Below are positions 46,632-55,828 of a stretch of DNA of 64,000 nt, one piece after another. Below the pieces are notes generated by a model. It saw only the letters and a list, made by a program, of their open reading frames with translations, was not told the origin of the DNA and did no database searches. The DNA is from Gluconobacter albidus (lineage in GTDB: Bacteria; Pseudomonadota; Alphaproteobacteria; Acetobacterales; Acetobacteraceae), in contig NZ_BEWL01000011.1 in assembly GCF_002723915.1 (NCBI RefSeq), positions 1 through 64,000 on the forward strand, read 5' to 3'. Every line of letters begins with the position of its first letter. Position 1 is the first letter of the stretch. The translations under genes were made by a program, and so were the position numbers.

Positions 46632-48028
46632 TGAAAATCCGCTCCGACATCCTGCGCGTCTACCGCGAGGTCCATAGCTGGGTCGGGATCTGTGCCGGAC
46701 TGCTTCTGTTCGTGGCGTTCTTCGCCGGTGCGATCAGCATGTTCGAACAGCCCCTCCAGAACCTGACCTCACCCCAACTCGACATGCCGCCCCCGGTACC
46801 TTTGTCCAAGACACCAGATCTGCTCGAAAAGGTCTTCAGCGCCTATCCGCAGGCCCGGCAGACCTACACAATCCTGCTCGCCCCGGACCGCACCCTTCCT
46901 GGCCGCCTGGCATGGCCTGTACACCCGCCCCACGGCCACGACGCAGGGCCGATGTTCGTCGCAACGCTTGCCCCCGACGGCGCGCTGGTCGTCCGTCAGC
47001 AGGCCATCACCCCGGTCGCGCATTTCATCGACATGCTGCATCAGGAACTGGGCATCCCCCTGCCCCATGCAATCAGCCGACCGTTCATGGGCATCATCGC
47101 GCTCCTCTACGGCATGGCCCTGATCTCGGGCGTGCTGCTGTTCCTGCCCACGCTGGCCCGCAACCTGTTCGCGTTCCGCTTCCGCGAGGGACCGCGCAAA
47201 CTCTGGCTGGACCTGCACAATCTGCTGGGTTTCTTTTCGCTGCCCTTTCACATCGTCATGGCCCTGACCTCTGTGGTCTTCGCATTCCATGACCCCATTT
47301 TCGCAGTGCAAAGCCGGGTTTTCGCCACATCCCATGCCTCCCAGCATCTTCCGACGCATACAAGGCCTCATCCCATCACTGCGGACCAACACCCCGACGC
47401 ACGGCTCCTCACCCCGACCGAACTCGTGACGTCCCTCGGAACACAGGCCCCTGGCTTCGTCCCCACCACACTGGCCTATAGCCAGGGCCATGGCGGCATG
47501 ATGCTGCGTGTCAGCGGGCAGGACAGCCGCTACAGCATGCGCGGCCCCACGGCAGGCTTCGCCACGGTCGATCCCCGCAGCGGCAAAATCCTGTCCGCAG
47601 ATTATCTCCCCGGCCATCAGAAAACCGGCTTTGCCATCCTGACGGTTTTCTTCGCCCTGCATTTCGGCAGTTTCGGCGGCAACGCAATCCGCTGGGGCTA
47701 TGTCGTTCTGGGTCTTGCAGGGGCTGGCATGTTCTATACCGGCAACCGGCTCTGGATCGACGCCCGCCGCCGCCGCGAAAAAGCGGCAGGCCTTCCCCAT
47801 GACAGCCTCCCCACCAGCATTCTGGCCCGCCTGACCCCCGGCTGGACCGCAGGCTGCATCAGCGGAACCGGCGTGATCCTTCTGGCAGGACTGCTAAAGC
47901 CTGACCTCATGACCGAAACCGTCGTGACCTCCGCATATTACGGCGTTTTCCTCGGATGCATCGCGGTCTTCCTGTTCAAACCCCAGAGGCTCCGCTCAAC
48001 GCCCCAGTCAACGTCTCAAATGTCCTGA
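46631..48028 (+). CDS. PepSY-associated TM family protein (iron uptake, PiuB-like)
   Basis: A 465-residue inner-membrane protein with four or more helices and a large periplasmic loop. The N-terminus [34 protein letters not shown] and the later [30 protein letters not shown] and [30 protein letters not shown] are the PepSY-TM signature, with conserved His in membrane helices that may bind haem. Family members are thought to reduce ferric siderophores at the inner membrane. ATG 46631 is coupled to the previous gene. Its last 13 bases overlap the convergent hutI gene. Confidence 0.9.
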   Translation: MKIRSDILRVYREVHSWVGICAGLLLFVAFFAGAISMFEQPLQNLTSPQLDMPPPVPLSKTPDLLEKVFSAYPQARQTYTILLAPDRTLPGRLAWPVHPPHGHDAGPMFVATLAPDGALVVRQQAITPVAHFIDMLHQELGIPLPHAISRPFMGIIALLYGMALISGVLLFLPTLARNLFAFRFREGPRKLWLDLHNLLGFFSLPFHIVMALTSVVFAFHDPIFAVQSRVFATSHASQHLPTHTRPHPITADQHPDARLLTPTELVTSLGTQAPGFVPTTLAYSQGHGGMMLRVSGQDSRYSMRGPTAGFATVDPRSGKILSADYLPGHQKTGFAILTVFFALHFGSFGGNAIRWGYVVLGLAGAGMFYTGNRLWIDARRRREKAAGLPHDSLPTSILARLTPGWTAGCISGTGVILLAGLLKPDLMTETVVTSAYYGVFLGCIAVFLFKPQRLRSTPQSTSQMS

Positions 48029-49254
48029 ACGCAGCGCCCCTCAAAAATACGACGCGTGGGGCGCAGACCGCCCACCCAGTAAGACAGTTCATGCGGGCCA
48101 GTCACATCCCACAGCGCCATATCCGCCCGCATCCCCTGCCGCAGCATACCCACCTGCTGCCCCAGCCCCAGAGCCCGCGCCCCCACGGACGTCACCGCCC
48201 GGAAGCTCTCTTCGGGCGTCAGACGAAACAGCGTGCAGCCCATGTTCATGACGGCCGTCAGCCCCAGAACAGGGGACGTCCCCGGATTGCAGTCTGTCGC
48301 AAGTCCGATACCCACGCCATGCTCACGCAGCAATGCGACAGGCGGAAGCTGCTTTTCGCGGATGAAATAGAATGCGCCAGGAAGCAGCATCGCAACCGTC
48401 CCATGACGCGCCATGCTCATGACAGCCTGCTCATCCGCATATTCCAGATGATCCGCAGACAACCCATGATACCGCGCGGCCAGAACCGTCCCTCCGCCCA
48501 GAGAAAGCTGCTCGGCATGAATGCGGACGGGCAGTCCGAGCGTCTGGGCCGCCTCGAACAGGATTTCCGTCTGGGCGGGTGAAAAGGCGATCGTCTCACA
48601 GAACGCATCCACGCTATCAACCAGCTTTTCTTCATGAAGAACCGGCAGAACTTCCTCGACCAGAAACGTCACATACGCGTCCGCACGCCCCTGATATTCG
48701 GGCGGCACCGCATGCGCGCCCAGAAACGTCTTGTGCACACGGACCGGCAGCTGCTCGCCGATCGCCCGCGCCACCCGCAACTGTTTGAGTTCGTCCGCAA
48801 GGGTCAGTCCGTAGCCTGACTTCACTTCCAGCGTCGTGGTGCCTTCGCGGATCATCGTACGCACCCGCTTGAGGGACGCCTCCAGAAGCTCCTGCTCCGA
48901 TGCCGCGCGCGTCGCCGCAACCGTCGAGAGAATACCGCCGCCCTTGCGCGCAATCTCCTCATAGGACGCCCCGTTCAGCCTTTCCGCGAACTCACGACTG
49001 CGATCGCCCGCAAACACGACATGCGTATGCGCGTCGACCAGCCCCGGCGTCAGCCAGCCGCCGCGCCCGTCCTCGATCCGGATGGCCAGATTTTCCGGCA
49101 CATCCGGCAGATCCGCCTGCGCGCCAATCCAGCAGATCGCCCCGTCGTGCACGCCCACTGCACCATTGCGGATACATCCATACCCATCCCCGGCCGTGAC
49201 GAGAGCCTCACCACCCGTCGCAAGATGGACATTGAGCCAAAGGACGTCCCACAT
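48016..49254 (-). CDS. hutI: Imidazolonepropionase
   Basis: Third step of histidine degradation: hydrolyses 4-imidazolone-5-propanoate to N-formimidoyl-L-glutamate. 412 residues of the metal-dependent amidohydrolase superfamily. [20 protein letters not shown] holds metal ligands His76 and His78; further marks are [56 protein letters not shown] and [12 protein letters not shown] with the metal Asp. The start has GGAGA 6 bases upstream. It is divergent from hutF, with a HutC-type operator between them, and slightly overlaps the PepSY gene end. Confidence 0.95.
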   Translation of the reverse strand: MWDVLWLNVHLATGGEALVTAGDGYGCIRNGAVGVHDGAICWIGAQADLPDVPENLAIRIEDGRGGWLTPGLVDAHTHVVFAGDRSREFAERLNGASYEEIARKGGGILSTVAATRAASEQELLEASLKRVRTMIREGTTTLEVKSGYGLTLADELKQLRVARAIGEQLPVRVHKTFLGAHAVPPEYQGRADAYVTFLVEEVLPVLHEEKLVDSVDAFCETIAFSPAQTEILFEAAQTLGLPVRIHAEQLSLGGGTVLAARYHGLSADHLEYADEQAVMSMARHGTVAMLLPGAFYFIREKQLPPVALLREHGVGIGLATDCNPGTSPVLGLTAVMNMGCTLFRLTPEESFRAVTSVGARALGLGQQVGMLRQGMRADMALWDVTGPHELSYWVGGLRPTRRIFEGRCVQDI

Positions 49255-49287
49255 GGTTCTTCTCCGAATTGTTCCGGTTACGGTGAT

Positions 49288-49303
49288 ATATGTATATACA
49301 TAT
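49288..49303. promoter_or_regulatory. HutC-type operator between hutI and hutF
   Basis: ATATGTATATACATAT is a perfect 16-base palindrome centred between the divergent hutI and hutF genes, with the TGTATATACA core of HutC sites. Binding here would repress both genes until urocanate relieves it. Confidence 0.75.
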
Positions 49304-49387
49304 CAGTCAATCCCATTATGATCCTGCCCGGAAAACGGAACCCGCTTGCCCAAAGCGCCTTCCCCTCGTGCAACCTGGAATTTTGTT

Positions 49388-50758
49388 ATGACCGAAGTGT
49401 TTGCAAAACAGGCCCTCCTGCCACAGGGGTGGCGCCGCAACGTCCAGATCACCATCGCCGCTGACGGGACGTTCACCTCCGTCACCCCCGACAGCACACC
49501 TGGCCCGGATATGCAGCTTCTGGACATGGTCGTGCCCCCGCAGATCAGCCTGCATTCCCACGCCTTCCAGCGCGCCATGGCAGGACTGGCAGAGCGCCGA
49601 CAGAACCCGGACGACACCTTCTGGACGTGGCGCACGCGCATGTACCAGCTCGCGCATCGCATCTCCCCGGAGCAGATGCAGGACGTGGCCGCCTTCCTGT
49701 ATATGCAGATGCTCAAGGCCGGCTACGCGCAGGTCGCCGAATTCCATTACCTGCACAACGCCGTCGACGGACGCCCCTATGCGTCCCCGGCCGAAATGTC
49801 CTCACGCCTCGCCGCAGCCGCCACCGATGCAGGTATCGGCATCACGCTCCTCCCCACCCTCTACGCCCGTGGCGGGTTTGACGGCAGCCCGCTGAACGAC
49901 GCCCAGAAACGCTTCGCCAGCACCCCGGACATGATCGCCCGCATCCTGTCCGACCTCCAGTCCGACTGGCACGGTTCGCCACTGGTGACGGCCGGGATAG
50001 GCCTGCACTCCCTCCGCGCCGTGGACATCCACACCCTCGGCGACCTGCTCCGCGCAGCAGGCCCCGCCGCCCCGATCCATATTCACATCGCCGAACAGCA
50101 GCGCGAGGTGGAAACCTGCCTCTCCGTCACGGGACAACGCCCCGTAGAGCATCTGATGAGCCACCTGCCCGTCGATGCCCGCTGGTGCCTCGTCCACGCC
50201 ACCCATCTCTCGGCCGAAGAAGTCACCGCCATCGCCCGCTCCGAGGCCGTGGCCGGTCTCTGCCCGATCACGGAAGCCAATCTGGGAGACGGCATTTTCC
50301 CGTTCGAAGCCTATGTCGCGCAATCAGGTCGCTTCGGCATTGGCAGCGACAGCAACGTCCTGCTCAGCCCGTGGGAAGAGCTCCGCCTTCTGGAATATGG
50401 CCTGCGCCTGCAAAGCCAGAGACGCTGCGTGGCCCTCCCCCCGGACCACAAGGGGTCGATCGGCGCATGGCTGTACCGCCAGAGCCTCGCCGGGGGGACG
50501 CAGGCCAGCGGCCTGCCCCTCAGCGGCCTGCAACCCGGCGCCCGCGCCGATCTGTGCGTCCTCGACGAACAGGCCCTGTCCCTGCCGGACCTTCAGAACG
50601 ACGACATTCTCGACTCTGCCATTTTCGCGACCTCAAGCCCCCCCGTCCGGCACGTCATGTGCGCCGGACAATGGCGCATCACCGATGGCCACCACCCCGA
50701 CGAAGCCCGCCTGACCAGGGCTTTTCATGCAACCCTGCGCACCCTGATGGCTGCCTGA
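49388..50758 (+). CDS. hutF: Formimidoylglutamate deiminase
   Basis: Converts N-formimidoyl-L-glutamate to N-formyl-L-glutamate and ammonia, the deiminase branch of the hut pathway. 456 residues of the amidohydrolase superfamily: PPQISLHSHAFQRAMAG with metal His56 and His58, TFWTWRTRMYQLA, EFHYLHNAVDG, IHIHIAEQQREVE, CLVHATHLSAEE and FGIGSDSNVLLSPWEELR. ATG 49388 has GGAA 7 bases upstream; the frame extends upstream by 14 residues without support. It is followed by hutG after 19 bases. Confidence 0.95.
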   Translation: MTEVFAKQALLPQGWRRNVQITIAADGTFTSVTPDSTPGPDMQLLDMVVPPQISLHSHAFQRAMAGLAERRQNPDDTFWTWRTRMYQLAHRISPEQMQDVAAFLYMQMLKAGYAQVAEFHYLHNAVDGRPYASPAEMSSRLAAAATDAGIGITLLPTLYARGGFDGSPLNDAQKRFASTPDMIARILSDLQSDWHGSPLVTAGIGLHSLRAVDIHTLGDLLRAAGPAAPIHIHIAEQQREVETCLSVTGQRPVEHLMSHLPVDARWCLVHATHLSAEEVTAIARSEAVAGLCPITEANLGDGIFPFEAYVAQSGRFGIGSDSNVLLSPWEELRLLEYGLRLQSQRRCVALPPDHKGSIGAWLYRQSLAGGTQASGLPLSGLQPGARADLCVLDEQALSLPDLQNDDILDSAIFATSSPPVRHVMCAGQWRITDGHHPDEARLTRAFHATLRTLMAA

Positions 50759-50777
50759 GATTTCCCGGATCACAACC

Positions 50778-51581
50778 ATGACGACCGTTTTTTCCTTTAC
50801 TCCCGGCACCCTCCCGATCCTGATCACAATCCCCCATGCGGGCGACCGTCTGGCGCCGGGCATGGACGAGCGCATGACCCCGCGCGGCAGAAAACTGCCC
50901 GATACCGACTGGTACATGGAACATCTCTATGCCTTCGCGCTGTCAAAAGGGATCGGCATCCTGCGCGCAAATTTCTCCCGTTATGTCGTGGACCTGAACC
51001 GAGGCCGGGATGACGCCGCCCTTTATGCCGGACGGCCCAGCACGGGTCTGGTGCCGCTGCTGGGCTTTGACGGACAGCCCATCTATCAGGACGGTCAGGC
51101 GCCGGATGCCGACGAAATCGCCGCACGGACAGAGCAGTACTGGCAGCCCTATCACGACGCCGTACAGGCCGAACTGACGCGCCTCCGGGAACAGTTCGGA
51201 TGGGCGATCCTGTGGGATGCCCATTCCATCTGCTCGGAAATTCCCAGACTGTTCGAAGGGCGCCTGCCGGACCTGAACTTCGGCACCAACAGCGGGACCT
51301 CCTGCGCACCCTCACTGGCCGAAGCGCTCCTTGCCCGCGCAGAAACGCTCACCGCCTACACCCATGTCCGCGACGGCCGATTCAAAGGCGGCTACACAAC
51401 GCGCCATTACGGCCAGCCAGCGGACAACATCCACGCCATCCAGCTCGAAATCGCCCAGTCCACCTATCTTGCCTCAGAGCAGGACCCCTGGCCCATCGAC
51501 CTTCAGGCCGCCGCCAGTCTCTCGGCCGCCATCGAACCCCTGTTGGCAACAGCCGCAGACTGGCGCCCCGAAAGCTCCTGA
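50778..51581 (+). CDS. hutG: N-formylglutamate deformylase
   Basis: Last step of this hut branch: N-formyl-L-glutamate to formate and L-glutamate. 267 residues of the FGase family: ILITIPHAGDRLAPGM, DTDWYMEHLYAF, ANFSRYVVDLNRGRDD, LWDAHSICSEIPRLFEGRLPDLNFGTNSG, FKGGYTTRHYGQP and HAIQLEIAQSTYL. Conserved His and Asp residues could serve the zinc site. It is the second gene of the hutF-hutG operon, and its end lies 3 bases from the convergent hutD end. Confidence 0.94.
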   Translation: MTTVFSFTPGTLPILITIPHAGDRLAPGMDERMTPRGRKLPDTDWYMEHLYAFALSKGIGILRANFSRYVVDLNRGRDDAALYAGRPSTGLVPLLGFDGQPIYQDGQAPDADEIAARTEQYWQPYHDAVQAELTRLREQFGWAILWDAHSICSEIPRLFEGRLPDLNFGTNSGTSCAPSLAEALLARAETLTAYTHVRDGRFKGGYTTRHYGQPADNIHAIQLEIAQSTYLASEQDPWPIDLQAAASLSAAIEPLLATAADWRPESS

Positions 51582-51584
51582 ACA

Positions 51585-52169
51585 TCAGCCGGGGGCAACG
51601 CAATACAAAAGGCCGTCCCCGGCCGATTCCAGCCGCCTGCCACTCCCTTCCGGCAGCACCAGATACGCCCCGGCCACGCAGGTCCGGGGCTGCCCCGACG
51701 CTCCCTCAAACACCCAGCATCCCCGCGCGACAACCACCGCGCGCGCCGCAGACACTTCAAAACCCGAAGCATCCCCGCCCCGAACCGCCTCCATCCGCCA
51801 CGGGCGGTCCGCAGGATGCATCAGGTTCACCACCTGAACCGGCCCGTCCACAAGAACGGCTTCCACATCCAGATCACCGGAAAACGTCAGAATTTCCCCG
51901 GCCCGGACGACTTCCCGCTCCGTCCCGTCCGAAAGACGAAGCCGCACGCCCTGCCCCGTCAGCAGCGCAATCTGCCTCGAAATTCCCGGAAACCGCGAGA
52001 AAGCGCCATCCTGCGTAATCTCCGCAACGCTCAGACGCCACTCTTCGCCAGAAACAATGACCCGCGTCAGGCCACCACCGTTTTTCCACGCCTGCGCGAC
52101 AAGGTTTTCAACCGGCTGCGGCCCACGGGACAACGGGAAAAGATTGTCATTTTCCGGATCCGGCTTCAT
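51585..52169 (-). CDS. hutD: HutD family cupin protein
   Basis: About 194 residues. HutD is a bicupin-fold protein conserved in proteobacterial hut clusters and thought to limit excess pathway activity; it has no known enzymatic reaction. Family marks: AWKNGGGLTRVI, WRLSVAEITQDGAFSRFPGISRQIALLTGQGVRL, FSGDLDVEAVL and VVNLMHPADRP. Start 52169 (MKPDPENDNLF) gives the usual length; an in-frame ATG at 52202 would touch the operator, and a longer frame upstream is not supported. Divergent from hutC. Confidence 0.88.
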   Translation of the reverse strand: MKPDPENDNLFPLSRGPQPVENLVAQAWKNGGGLTRVIVSGEEWRLSVAEITQDGAFSRFPGISRQIALLTGQGVRLRLSDGTEREVVRAGEILTFSGDLDVEAVLVDGPVQVVNLMHPADRPWRMEAVRGGDASGFEVSAARAVVVARGCWVFEGASGQPRTCVAGAYLVLPEGSGRRLESAGDGLLYCVAPG

Positions 52170-52203
52170 ATGGTCATACGCCTGCTTAGGGGTGTGTCTC
52201 ATA

Positions 52204-52213
52204 TGTAAGTACA
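52204..52213. promoter_or_regulatory. HutC-type operator between hutD and hutC
   Basis: TGTAAGTACA keeps the TGTA-N2-TACA symmetry of the HutC core seen at the hutI/hutF site. It lies between divergent hutD and hutC, 20 bases before the hutC start, fitting autoregulation. Confidence 0.5.
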
Positions 52214-52233
52214 ACAACCCGGCAGGATCAGAA

Positions 52234-53019
52234 ATGCTCTCCCGCCCACAGAGGGCAGACCAGTCCTCAAGAGAAGAAAAGGCAGCGGGCGCCGTGTCGC
52301 AGATCCTGGACAAGACGAAGACCATCGCACGTTACGAGCAGGTGAAAGCATTCATCATCGAACGGATCGACTGCGGGGAATGGAAAGTCGGCCACCGCCT
52401 CCCCTCCGAACATGAATTCGTCGAACAGCTCGGTATTTCCCGCATGACGATCCACCGGGCGCTGCGGGAACTGACAGCCGAAGGGATCGTCCGACGGGCA
52501 CAGGGGGTCGGCACCTTCGTGGCCCAGCCCGCCAAACGCGTCGAACTTCTGGAAATCCGCGATATCATCGACGACATCGTCGCCAGCGGCCACCAGCACC
52601 GCGCCGAAGTCATCGCCGTGGAGACGGTGCGCGCCGACAGCGATCTGGCCACGGCGTTCGAACAGCGCCCCGGCACACGTCTGTTCCGCTCCCTGATCGT
52701 CCATTACGAAGACGATGTGCCCCTTCAGCTTGAAGAGCGCTACGTCTCTCCGCATTTCGCCCCGGATTATCTGGAACAGGATTTCACCCACATCAATCCG
52801 CACCGCCATCTCTACGGAATCGCCGGACCGGAAGAAATCGAACATGTGGTCTTCGCCGTCACGCCGCCGCAGGAGATCTGCACCCTTCTGCAACTCGACG
52901 AACCGGAAGCCTGCCTGCAACTGATGCGCCGCACATGGGTCGACGGCCGCGTCGTCATGAAGGGCATCTTCACCTATTCCGGCAACCGCTACAGCTTCGG
53001 CGGGCGCTACCGCCCCTAA
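52234..53019 (+). CDS. hutC: Histidine utilisation repressor, GntR/UTRA family
   Basis: Repressor of hut genes, released by urocanate. 261 residues: an N-terminal GntR winged helix-turn-helix (ARYEQVKAFIIERIDCGEWKVGHRLPSEHEFVEQLGISRMTIHRALRELTAEGIVRRAQGVGTFV) and a C-terminal UTRA effector domain (LFRSLIVHYEDDVPLQLEERYVSPHFAPDYLEQDF, YSGNRYSFGGRYRP). ATG 52234 has AGGA about 7 bases upstream; the open frame reaches back much further without a start signal. It is followed by the hutH-like gene after 93 bases. Confidence 0.94.
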   Translation: MLSRPQRADQSSREEKAAGAVSQILDKTKTIARYEQVKAFIIERIDCGEWKVGHRLPSEHEFVEQLGISRMTIHRALRELTAEGIVRRAQGVGTFVAQPAKRVELLEIRDIIDDIVASGHQHRAEVIAVETVRADSDLATAFEQRPGTRLFRSLIVHYEDDVPLQLEERYVSPHFAPDYLEQDFTHINPHRHLYGIAGPEEIEHVVFAVTPPQEICTLLQLDEPEACLQLMRRTWVDGRVVMKGIFTYSGNRYSFGGRYRP

Positions 53020-53085
53020 AGACAACACCCTGAAAACAACGCCCGGCGGATTGACGCCCCCGACACGCCGCCTCTAGAGTTCTCT

Positions 53086-53098
53086 CTTGTATAGACAA
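53086..53098. promoter_or_regulatory. HutC-type operator upstream of the hutH-like gene
   Basis: CTTGTATAGACAA is an imperfect palindrome with the TTGTATA...ACAA form of HutC sites, lying 15 bases before the GTG start of the ammonia-lyase homologue. It suggests that gene is controlled separately from hutC and in step with the other hut genes. Confidence 0.6.
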
Positions 53099-53112
53099 CC
53101 AAGAGACCCGCC

Positions 53113-54621
53113 GTGACCGAACTTCTGCTCGATCAGCCTTTCTCTCCGCAGGACATCTGCGACATTGCCCGGAACAGAAAAACGGTCCGGCTGTCGCAGG
53201 CCGCGCGGCAGCGGCTTGAGGACGCCAACCGGCGCCTGCGTGTGCTGGTCGAGAGCAAGTCCGCCGCCTACGGCCTCAATACGGGCGTGGGCGGCCTGTC
53301 GGACACACGCATCACGCCCGAAAAACAGTCCACTCTCTCCCGCAAGATTCTCTTCAGCCATGCCACGGGGCTCGGCCCGCCCCTCAGTGCCGAAGCAACG
53401 CGCGCCATCATGGCCTGCGCCGTCAACCAGTATTGTCTGGGCTATTCCGGCCTGCGCGCGGAGATCGTCGATCGCCTCGTCGCTTTCCTCAACCACGATT
53501 GCCTGCCGATCGTGCCAAGAGACGGATCGGTCGGATATCTCACACACATGGCCCATATTTCCCTGACCCTGATCGGTCACGGAACGCTCCGGACCAATGC
53601 CACGGAACAGCCCGCCGCCGAGGTGCTGGAACGGCTCGGTTTCACCCCACTCGTTCTTGAAGCCAAGGAAGGGCTGTGTCTGGTCAACGGCCTCTCCTGC
53701 GCCACCGGAATTGCCAGCCTCGTCACGGAAGAAGCCGCCGCCTGCCTCCACTGGGCAGATCGGATCGCCGCCGCAACTTTTGATGTCCTTGGCGGACAAC
53801 AGCGCGCCTTCGATCCACGCTCTGCAAACCTCCGCATCCCGCCCGGCCATCGCGCCGTCTCACAAACCCTCAACCAGAATCTGGCAGATTCCGCCCGCCT
53901 TGCGGACGCCCGTGGCCAGCGCACACAGGACGCCCTGAGTCTGCGCGCCATCCCCCATATTCATGGATCGGTCCATGACGCCCTGACCGGCATCCGCCAC
54001 ACCGTCACACACGAACTGCAAAGCCTGTCCGACAACCCCGCCATCATTGAGGACGAAACAGGCATCGGCGCATTCTCCGAAGCCCATGCCGTCGGCGCCA
54101 GCATCGCCCGCGTCATGGACGAAGCCGCCATCGCGCTGGCCTCTCTGGGCGCCGTCTCCGAACGCCGTCTGGACCGCATGGTCAACCCCCTGCTCAGCCC
54201 GTTCCCGGCGTTCCTGTCGAGCGATTCCGGCACGGGAAGCGGCTTCATGATCGCGCAATACACGGCGGCCTCGCTTGTCAGCACCAACCGCCGCAACGCC
54301 CTCCCCGCCAGTCTGGATGGCGGCATTACCTCAGGTCTTCAGGAAGACATTCTTGTCCACGCCACACCAGCGGCTCTCAAGGCACGGGACGTTGTCGCCA
54401 ATACGCGATCCATTCTCGCGATCGAACTTCTGGCCCTCTGTCAGGCCGTGGACCTCGCCGGCCTCACCGGAAAAATCGCCCCCCGAACGCTGGAGCTTTA
54501 CAACAGCGTGCGGGCCGTCCTGCCCCTTTACGAGGAAGACCACCCGCTAGCGGACGATATCACCCGACTTGAAGCCCTGATGCAGGCCGACCCTCCGTGC
54601 CGGACGCCCGGATCTCCCTGA
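53113..54621 (+). CDS. Histidine ammonia-lyase homologue without the MIO tripeptide
   Basis: Member of the aromatic amino acid lyase family (HAL/PAL), 502 residues, in the hutH position. True HutH makes urocanate from histidine using the MIO cofactor built from Ala142-Ser143-Gly144. Here numbering matches through YGLNTGVG (Tyr53) and GSVG (138-141), but Ala-Ser-Gly is absent: Gly141 is followed by Tyr142 (GSVGYLTHMAHI). GGNFH is replaced by GAFSEAH and the SANQED region by SGLQED. The fold otherwise looks intact (SDNPAI, SERRLDRM, SGFMIAQYTAASL), with no frameshift. MIO-less members of the family include ergothionase, which eliminates trimethylamine from ergothioneine; that or another elimination is possible. 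Starts at GTG 53113. Confidence 0.85.
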   Translation: MTELLLDQPFSPQDICDIARNRKTVRLSQAARQRLEDANRRLRVLVESKSAAYGLNTGVGGLSDTRITPEKQSTLSRKILFSHATGLGPPLSAEATRAIMACAVNQYCLGYSGLRAEIVDRLVAFLNHDCLPIVPRDGSVGYLTHMAHISLTLIGHGTLRTNATEQPAAEVLERLGFTPLVLEAKEGLCLVNGLSCATGIASLVTEEAAACLHWADRIAAATFDVLGGQQRAFDPRSANLRIPPGHRAVSQTLNQNLADSARLADARGQRTQDALSLRAIPHIHGSVHDALTGIRHTVTHELQSLSDNPAIIEDETGIGAFSEAHAVGASIARVMDEAAIALASLGAVSERRLDRMVNPLLSPFPAFLSSDSGTGSGFMIAQYTAASLVSTNRRNALPASLDGGITSGLQEDILVHATPAALKARDVVANTRSILAIELLALCQAVDLAGLTGKIAPRTLELYNSVRAVLPLYEEDHPLADDITRLEALMQADPPCRTPGSP

Positions 54622-55762
54622 GGAGAACAGGCAGCCCGAACGGAAGGCTGACCACACAGGCCACACACCCGGCAATGCCAAGCATCGTGAAAGAGGCATG
54701 ATCAACAATCAGCCCCCCAAGCGGTGCCCCCAGGGCATATCCCATACGGTCCATGCCGCCGCAGAACGTCCCGACCCGACCCGTATGATCCAGCGCAGCT
54801 GCACTTCCCAGCAGCCACGCATAAGACAGCATGGAACAGTTCCAGTAGATGATGACGCCCGCCGTATAGCTCCAGGAATCCCACGCGCAACACGCCAGCA
54901 ACCCGCCCACGCCCGTTCCCACCAGCGTCAGCGGCAGAATGATCTCCCGCCGCAGCCGCTGCGCCAGCGCGCCGACAATGAAACTGACCAGAACGCTGGA
55001 CACGATACCCACCGTCGAGAGAAAAACGATATAATCAACTGACAGATGAATGGCCCGCCCGACCCGCTCGGCAAAGGACCACGCCATGCTCGATCCCAGA
55101 GACGACCCCACCCAGATAAACAGCAGCGCCACCCCGCCACGCGTCAGACGCATCTTTTCCGTACTCTGCCGGACCGGCAATGGGGGCGCATGGCGCAGTG
55201 TTGCCATGAACGGCGCAATCACCGCAACAATAACCGCGATCCCGACAAAAACCCCCAGTTCGCCAAAACTGCGCGTGGCGTAAGGGATGGCGTCGATCAC
55301 CGCCACCAGAACGATCAGCCCCCCGCCATTGGAAATGGCATACATCCGGTCAGGGTTTTCACTCGCCGACGCCGCACAGACATAGGACCGCCCCAGCAGC
55401 GCCTCGCCCAGACCAAACAGAAGCGCACAGCCCCACGTCCATGCCGAAGAAGACAGGCCTGTCGCCGTCAGCAGAGACGACAGAACCGCCAGCCCCGCAC
55501 CCAGAAACGCCGTCATGACCACCGAAACGCGCCCCGTCAGACGGGACAGCACCACCATGAAAACCGCAAAGGAAATGATTTCGAAAAAGCCGAACATCCC
55601 CGCCCGACTGGCGGACTGATGCAGCCCTGACATCAGTGCATCAATCTGAAAGGGCATCACGGACGAACCGAGATACGCACACCCGGAGCAGATGCTGAGC
55701 CCCAGAGACAGCAGCAGAAGCTGCCGCCCCGGAAGATAACGGGTCGCCTGTATCCCTGTCAT
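54560..55762 (-). CDS. MFS transporter in the hut locus
   Basis: Inner-membrane carrier of 400 residues with about 12 helices (LLLLSLGLSICSGCAYLGSSVMPFQI, FFEIISFAVFMVVLSRLTGRVSVVMTAFLGAG, LLFIWVGSSLGSSMAWSFAERVGRAI). It does not match a named MFS subfamily by eye. Its position downstream of hutU and beside the hutH-like gene suggests uptake of histidine, urocanate or a betaine relative, which is inference. Its 3' end overlaps the convergent hutH-like gene by 62 bases. A terminator at 55790-55820 separates it from hutU, so it may need its own promoter or read-through. Confidence 0.85.
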   Translation of the reverse strand: MTGIQATRYLPGRQLLLLSLGLSICSGCAYLGSSVMPFQIDALMSGLHQSASRAGMFGFFEIISFAVFMVVLSRLTGRVSVVMTAFLGAGLAVLSSLLTATGLSSSAWTWGCALLFGLGEALLGRSYVCAASASENPDRMYAISNGGGLIVLVAVIDAIPYATRSFGELGVFVGIAVIVAVIAPFMATLRHAPPLPVRQSTEKMRLTRGGVALLFIWVGSSLGSSMAWSFAERVGRAIHLSVDYIVFLSTVGIVSSVLVSFIVGALAQRLRREIILPLTLVGTGVGGLLACCAWDSWSYTAGVIIYWNCSMLSYAWLLGSAAALDHTGRVGTFCGGMDRMGYALGAPLGGLIVDHASFTMLGIAGCVACVVSLPFGLPVLLREIRASGTEGRPASGLQVG

Positions 55763-55789
55763 GATGATCGCAGTTATCCTGTCATAATC

Positions 55790-55820
55790 AAAAAAAGGCG
55801 CATTCCCGAAGAATGCGCCT
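55790..55820 (-). terminator. Rho-independent terminator after hutU
   Basis: On the minus strand, AGGCGCATTC and GAATGCGCCT form a 10-bp stem with a five-base TTCGG loop, followed by a run of T residues, just after the hutU stop. It is a standard intrinsic terminator. Confidence 0.88.
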
Positions 55821-55828
55821 CTGAGACC

